Shown: piece after piece, positions 58,942 through 64,000 of the stretch
Numbering within the stretch: the stretch's first letter is position 1
How the letters are laid out: each line of letters starts with the position of its first letter
Source: Castor canadensis
Lineage: Eukaryota; Chordata; Mammalia; Rodentia; Castoridae
DNA length: 64,000 nt
Assembly (NCBI RefSeq): GCF_047511655.1
Contig: NC_133398.1
Coordinates: 49,977,638 to 50,041,637 of the forward strand
Direction: 5' to 3'
The notes under the pieces: generated by a model
What the model was told of the DNA's origin: nothing
The model's database searches: none
What the model saw: the letters and a program-made list of their open reading frames with translations, nothing else
Made by a program: the position numbers and the translations under genes

Positions 58942-60346
58942 AAAATTCATATGGAAGCACAAAAGACTAAATACCCAAAACAATCCTGAACAAAAAGAAC
59001 AATGCTGGAGGTATTACAATTCTTGACTTCGAGTTACACTGCAGAGCCACAGTAACAAAAACAGCATGGTACTGGCACAAAAACAGACATGTAGACCAAA
59101 GGAATAGAGGACCTGGAAATAAACCTATACATGTACAATCACCTGATTTTTCACAATGATGCTAAAACATATGTTGGAGAAAAAATAACCTCTTTAACAA
59201 ATGGTGTTAGGAAAATTGGTTATCCACACCAAGAAGACTGAAACTAGTTCCCTATTTCTCAAAATAGAGAATTCTAAGAGTAGCAAAGACATTAATGTAA
59301 GACTTAAAAATTTTAAACTTACTAGAGGAAATCATATAGAAAAGACTTCAAAATTTTCTATAGGTAATAACTTTCTGATAGGACTCCACCAGCTCTGGAA
59401 ATAATAGCAAGTATTGACAAATGGAATTGCATCCAGTGGGATTTATACAGCAAAGGAAACAATTGCTAGAGTGAAGAGATAGTTTACAGAACTGGAGAAA
59501 ATCTTTGCCAGCTATTCATCTGATAAGGAATTAATTTCCAGAAAACATAAAGACCTTGAAAACTTGAACTGAAAGAATGAATAATTCAATCAATAAATGG
59601 GTAAGTGAACTGAACACTTTTCAAAAGAAGTGCAGATGGCCAAAGATACATGAAAAAAATGCTTACTATGCTTAGCCAAGAGAGAAATGCAAAGCAAAAC
59701 TACATTGAGCTTCCACCTTGTCCCAGTCAGAATGGCTGTCATCAATTAAACAAAAACCCTCAAATGTTGGTGAGGATACAGGGAAAAAGGAATCCTTATA
59801 CACTGTTTGTGTATAAGGCAAATTAGTACAGCCACTACAGAAATCAGTATGGAGGTTTCTCAAAAAACTAAAAAGTAGAACTGCTGTATGATCCAACTAT
59901 ACACACATAAAGGAATCAAAGTCAGCATACAATAGAGATACTTGCATACCCATTTTTATCATGGCACTATTCACAATTGCCAAGTAATGGAATCAGTCTC
60001 TGTTTCCATCAATAGATGAATGGATAAAGAAAATATGGTATATACACAATGAAGTATTATTCAGAAATAAAGACAAACAAAGGAGATCCAAGATGGCAGT
60101 TAAAGTAGGGAATCAGAAATCCTAAGCTCTGTGACTCCAGAAACCACCTTAAGATGTCAGAGCTACACTTGGGTAATTCTGAGTGCTTCTAGCCAAAATA
60201 ATAACCCACCAACACATTAGGTGTACATAAAATTCAAGGACTGACCCTTAAAACAGCTTTTAATTACACCTAACAGCCAGGAAAATGGTGTGCAGCACAG
60301 CCACTACCAAGGCATGTCCCACCCTAGGAAAAAAGCCCCCAGCACT

Positions 60347-60440
60347 TCCTTCTTTCCTTCCTTCCTTCCTTCCTTCCTTCCTTCCTTCCTTCCTTCCTTC
60401 CTTCCTTCCTTCCTTCCTTCCTTCCCTCCTTCCTTCCTTT

Positions 60441-60516
<76 letters not shown>
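60347..60516 (+). repeat. (TTCC)n-(TTTC)n microsatellite inside the L1 5'UTR
   Basis: About 85 bases of TTCC units (to 60440) are followed by about 75 bases of TTTC units. The regularity indicates recent expansion. The long Ser/Phe/Leu-rich frames across it are products of the repeat and not genes. Confidence 0.97.
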
Positions 60517-60517
<1 letters not shown>

Positions 60518-61915
60518 TTTTCATCTCTCAAAAAGCAGAAGATAGAGCATCAATTGGAATTGAACTCTGCAACATCCTGGACCCCAAACCTGTGGAAAGC
60601 CTCTCCACACCATGCTGTGCTGAGAGAATCAGCATACCAATCTGCAGAATGAACAGGTGAGCATAATGCACCATGTGTGACTCCCCTACACACTCCCCAG
60701 GAACATAATCCAGCACAGCCCCTGAACCCTCCCCCTAACAAAACTGAAAATCATAAACAGCTAATTGTAATCTAACACCATCAGTGCAGGCGGTGGTGGA
60801 ATGCTGAACCTGCTCCAGAGAATGGGGGTGGGGCAAGGAACTGAACTCTTAGTGAATGAATGCAGGAAAAGCAACACAAGCTGAGAGTGGGGATGGGGCT
60901 ACAAGCCAACCCCCCAAAGCTGGGCCTGTGGTAGATCCCTGACCTGGTCTCATGGGACTGAGGGCTGTACTCAAAACTGAATTGCCCAAACTTGCTGGGA
61001 GAGGAGCTGACTAAACAGAGTTGCAGCTGTAGGGCAATGCCACCTGGTGAAAACAACAATAGCTCTGATCACTCTGCATGAACTCGCAGGGAGTTACCTC
61101 AGCTCACAATTTCAACTTGTCCTGTTGGACAGAAAGAACCAACTACTACTCACAAGTCAGTCACCTGGTAAGATGACATTAGAGCTCCTGCCTGTATGCC
61201 AATACCAGGATTGGACACCAAAGGAACAACTCCAGAACTTTTACCAAACAGACTGAACTAGTTATTGTGGTACCTGTTTTTTTTTTTTTTTTTCATCTTC
61301 TGTATTATTAACTTTACCATCACTATTTTCTTATCCTTATTCTTACCCCTTCACTTTTCCTGTAGTACAATCCATTGTTTTCCTCCCAACTACTCTTTCT
61401 GCCCCTTCTCATCCATTCTCTCCCCATCTTTACCTGCCCCCTTCTATTTCCTTTCTATTACTACACTCCCCTTCCCTCCTACACACTCATCACTTGCAGA
61501 CTAACCTACTGTACCAACTGTATACAAACCAGCCCCTTGCAATCCCTAATACAAGCACCTTCCACTACAACAAAAATACACCCAAACACACACAAAGTTC
61601 ACAAAACCCAGCAGCCCCCATATCTTTTGGTGCCACCTTTACCAATTACCCAAATTTCTATAACTAGCTTAATAACAATTACCCCCCAACTCCCAAGGGG
61701 TTTTCTATATTGTAAGTAAACAACTGGTCTGGCATTGAACCTGTGACTTTGTTATTGTTATATTATACTTCCAGGCCAGGGACAGAAAGAGCATATCAAC
61801 CTAGCTAACAACCAAGTTAGTCACAAATAGGAATTAAATCAAGGGAAAGAAAATAGGCAATTAAAACCACTAACAAGCCTATCAAGAACATAGTTGCATA
61901 GCACCAAGAGGAGCA

Positions 61916-63139
61916 ATGGGAAGAAGAAGAAAGGATGGAAACCACACTCCTCAAAAAATAATTCAATAGCACATTCAGTGGGAAATGAAGAAAATAGATA
62001 CCTAGTTCTTGACCCCAACAAAATAATGATAAATGTCAATAAGGAGCCCAGTGATGCCCACAAAAAAATCCCTCAAAGGGGAAATCTTGGAAGAAATCAC
62101 AGAGAAACTCATGGAGAAGATACTACACATGGTTAACCAGAATGTACAAGATGCACTCCAGAAATTTCAAGACACCAAAAATAAAGAACATGAGAAGTCA
62201 TAGAAACAAATAAATGAACTCAGAGAGGACTTCAACTAACACCAAAATGAAACAAAGGACACTATAAAAAAGATCTAAGAATTAAAGAAGACAACACAAA
62301 ATATAAAAGAGGAGTTCAACAAAAGTATGGAAAACCTCAGAAAAAAGAATCAAACAGAAATCCTGGAAATAAGAAGTCTCTTTAGTCAAAAGAAAACACA
62401 GTGGAAGGCCACTCCAGCAGACTAGAACAGTTGAAAGACAGAATCTCAGAGTTCAAATATAAAATAGAAAATAAAGGAAAAAAAAAGAGGAAATCTTAGT
62501 CAAACAACTCAAGAGCTGAGAAAGGAATATGCAAGAACTCCCTGACTCCAACAAAAGACCAAACCTGAGAATCATGGGCATTGAAGAAGGAGAAGAGATG
62601 CAAGTCAAAGGGATATGTAATATATTCAATAAAATAATAACAGAATATTTCCCAAATCTCAAGAAACTTTTGCTCATTCAGGTACAGGAAGCCTCCAGGA
62701 CACCAACAGACTTGACCAAAATAGAACCTCTCCATGGTGTATTATCATTCAAACAACAAGCACAGAAAACAGAGAAAGAATATTAAAGGCTCTAAAAGAG
62801 AAAAAAACCCAAATAACATACAAAGGTAAACCCCTTAAAATAACAGCAGATTTCTCAACAGAAATCCTAAAAGCAAGAAGGGCATTGAATGAGGTATTTC
62901 AGGCACTGAATGAAAATAATTTCAGCCCTAGGATACTCTCCCCAGCAAAACTAGCATTCAAAACTGACGGAGCAATAAAAATCTTCCATGATGAAAAGAA
63001 ACTAAAACAATATATGACCACCAAGCCACCACTACAGAAGGTTCCACAAGGAATTCTACACACAGAGATACTACAAGGAATTATGCACACAGAAGATGAA
63101 AGCAAAGTATTAAGCCACAGGAAAAGAAAAGACAAGTAA
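61916..63139 (+). pseudogene. L1 ORF1 (RNA-binding protein), frameshifted
   Basis: It starts at ATG 61916 (MGRRRKDGNHT), equivalent to 39417 in the other copy, but the frame breaks within 30 codons. The coiled-coil part (62000-62500) has several stops. The RRM part is open at 62529-62786 (RPNLRIMGIEEGEE). The C-terminal domain is open at 62885-63139 (ALNENNFSPRILSPAKLAF, then YMTTKPPLQK), ending at the natural stop 63137-63139. It shows what the other L1 lost near 40525. Confidence 0.88.
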
Positions 63140-63200
63140 TCAGAGAGTAACAGTGATTTGGGTGCACACAATCAAATCCTTAAACAACAAAAACAATGAA

Positions 63201-64000
63201 ATGGCAGGAATTATCATATACCTATCAATATTAACATTGAATGTCAGTGGACTCAACTTCCCCTTCAAATGACAAACTGGATTACAAAGGAAGATCCAAC
63301 AATCTATTGTTTACAAGAGAGCCATCTTATTGACAGAAATAAAGACTGGCTTAGGGTGAAAGGCTAGAAGAAGATTCACCAGCTAATAGCCCCCCAAAAC
63401 AGGCAGGGGAGCAATAGTTATATTAGACAAAGTAGATTTCAAACTTACATTGGTCAAATGAAACAAAGAAGGACACTTCATACTAATAAAAGGAACAATA
63501 TATCAAAAGGAAATAACAATTATCAACCTATATGTACCCAATGTCAGTTCACCCAGTTTCACCAAACATACACTAAAGGATTTAAAAGCACATATAGACT
63601 CCAACACAGTGGTAGTGGAAGACTTTAATACCCTTCTATCATCAATGGATAGATCATCCAAACAAAAAAATCAATAAAGAAATCCTAGAACTAAATGACA
63701 CCATAGATCAAATAGACCTAACTGATGTCTACAAAATACTTCATCTGGCAACAGCACAATATACATTCTTCTCAGCAGCCCATGGAACTTTCTCCAAAAT
63801 AGGTCATATCTTAGGGCACAAAGCAAGCCTCAGCAAATATAAGACAAAAAAGATAATCCCCTGTGTTTTATCTGAACACAATGCAATAAAACTATAATTC
63901 AACAACAAAAGCAACAGCAGAAAATATGCAAATAATTTGAGGCTGAATAACACATTACTCAATGAACAGTGGGTCATAGAAGAAATGAGAGGAAATAGAA
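63201..64000 (+). pseudogene. L1 ORF2, endonuclease part, broken and cut by window edge
   Basis: It starts at ATG 63201 (MAGIIIYLSI, then LTLNVSGLNF), 61 bp after the ORF1 stop. The Asn of the LNVSGLN motif and the Glu of the CLQESH motif (about 63310-63330) correspond to endonuclease active-site residues. The GDxN segment reads EDFN (about 63620). Frameshifts and stops occur from 63270 on. RT and later domains lie outside the window. Confidence 0.88.

Larger units (their letters stand above)
55765..60076 (+). mobile_element. Old L1 with large internal deletion
   Basis: The 5'UTR-like start ('gacagcagactagaagtttc') and T-rich leader extend to about 57385. The text then jumps straight to ORF2 reverse transcriptase ('atctcagtcccagatgaatt'), so ORF1 and the endonuclease are missing. 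ORF2 runs on, decayed, through RT (57400-58160), the thumb region and the Cys-region to 60076. It hosts the chimeric insertion at 58491-58941. It ends directly against the next L1. Confidence 0.8.
60080..64000 (+). mobile_element. L1, 5' part, running off the right edge
   Basis: The 5'UTR starts 'ggagatccaagatggcag' (YY1-like CAAGATGGC), aligned with the start of the L1 at 38349. The 5'UTR is 1.8 kb and contains a tetranucleotide microsatellite. ORF1 and the first part of ORF2 follow, both with breaks. About 3.9 kb is in view. Confidence 0.88.

Noticed and set aside
60285..60652. Long frames on both strands rich in Ser/Phe/Leu or Lys/Glu/Arg
   Set aside because: They are translations of the TTCC/TTTC microsatellite.
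25161..64000. Search for interferon genes and the miR-31 hairpin, which lie on this side of MTAP in other mammals
   Set aside because: No interferon-like reading frame and no miR-31 mature sequence on either strand. The window covers only the first 39 kb of that flank.

Overview
The window is mammalian nuclear DNA, almost certainly from a rodent. There are no prokaryote-style genes. Coding sequence occurs as short exons with GT/AG borders, and most of the rest is interspersed repeats. SINEs with an ID-type module (core wording like 'gtggtagagcacctgcctagcaag'), B1/ID composite SINEs, URR1-type DNA transposons and a long-lived L1 lineage point to a rodent of the squirrel/beaver/kangaroo-rat side. 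I favour beaver (Castor), but that species call is inference from SINE style only.

The only functional gene I can support is MTAP (5'-methylthioadenosine phosphorylase) on the minus strand. Exon 1 (24611-24643), exon 2 (14124-14210), exon 3 (12932-12990) and exon 4 (9298-9465) are intact and splice in frame. They give residues 1 to about 116 of a protein that is 283 residues in human. The remaining exons lie beyond the left edge. A CpG island with two CCAAT boxes surrounds exon 1. Introns 1-4 carry old MaLR LTRs, MIR/L2, MER5-like elements, URR1, ID SINEs and decayed L1s.

Right of the CpG island (25-64 kb) is the 5' flank of MTAP. In other mammals this side faces the MIR31HG/interferon interval, but I see no interferon or miR-31 sequence here. 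It is an L1-rich desert. The layout is: trimeric and dimeric SINEs (25.8-29.7 kb); minus-strand L1 (28.4-30.2 kb); a decayed LTR retroelement (about 30.5-37.7 kb) with L1 insertions in its LTR and body; a full-length but broken L1 (38.35-44.54 kb) ending in a SINE fragment; an SKP1 processed pseudogene (about 46.8-47.4 kb); an L1 with 5' inversion (47.8-48.0 kb); two CTCF-like motifs (48.9-49.2 kb); a 133-bp tandem duplication (53.2-53.4 kb); an older L1 (55.8-60.1 kb); and a second L1 that starts at 60.08 kb and leaves the window.

The most unusual item is at 58491-58941. An antisense piece of 7SK small nuclear RNA is fused to an L1 3' end, and the fusion is inserted in an older L1 between near-identical 14-bp target-site duplications. 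This looks like a template-switch chimeric retrocopy. No undescribed protein system was found.
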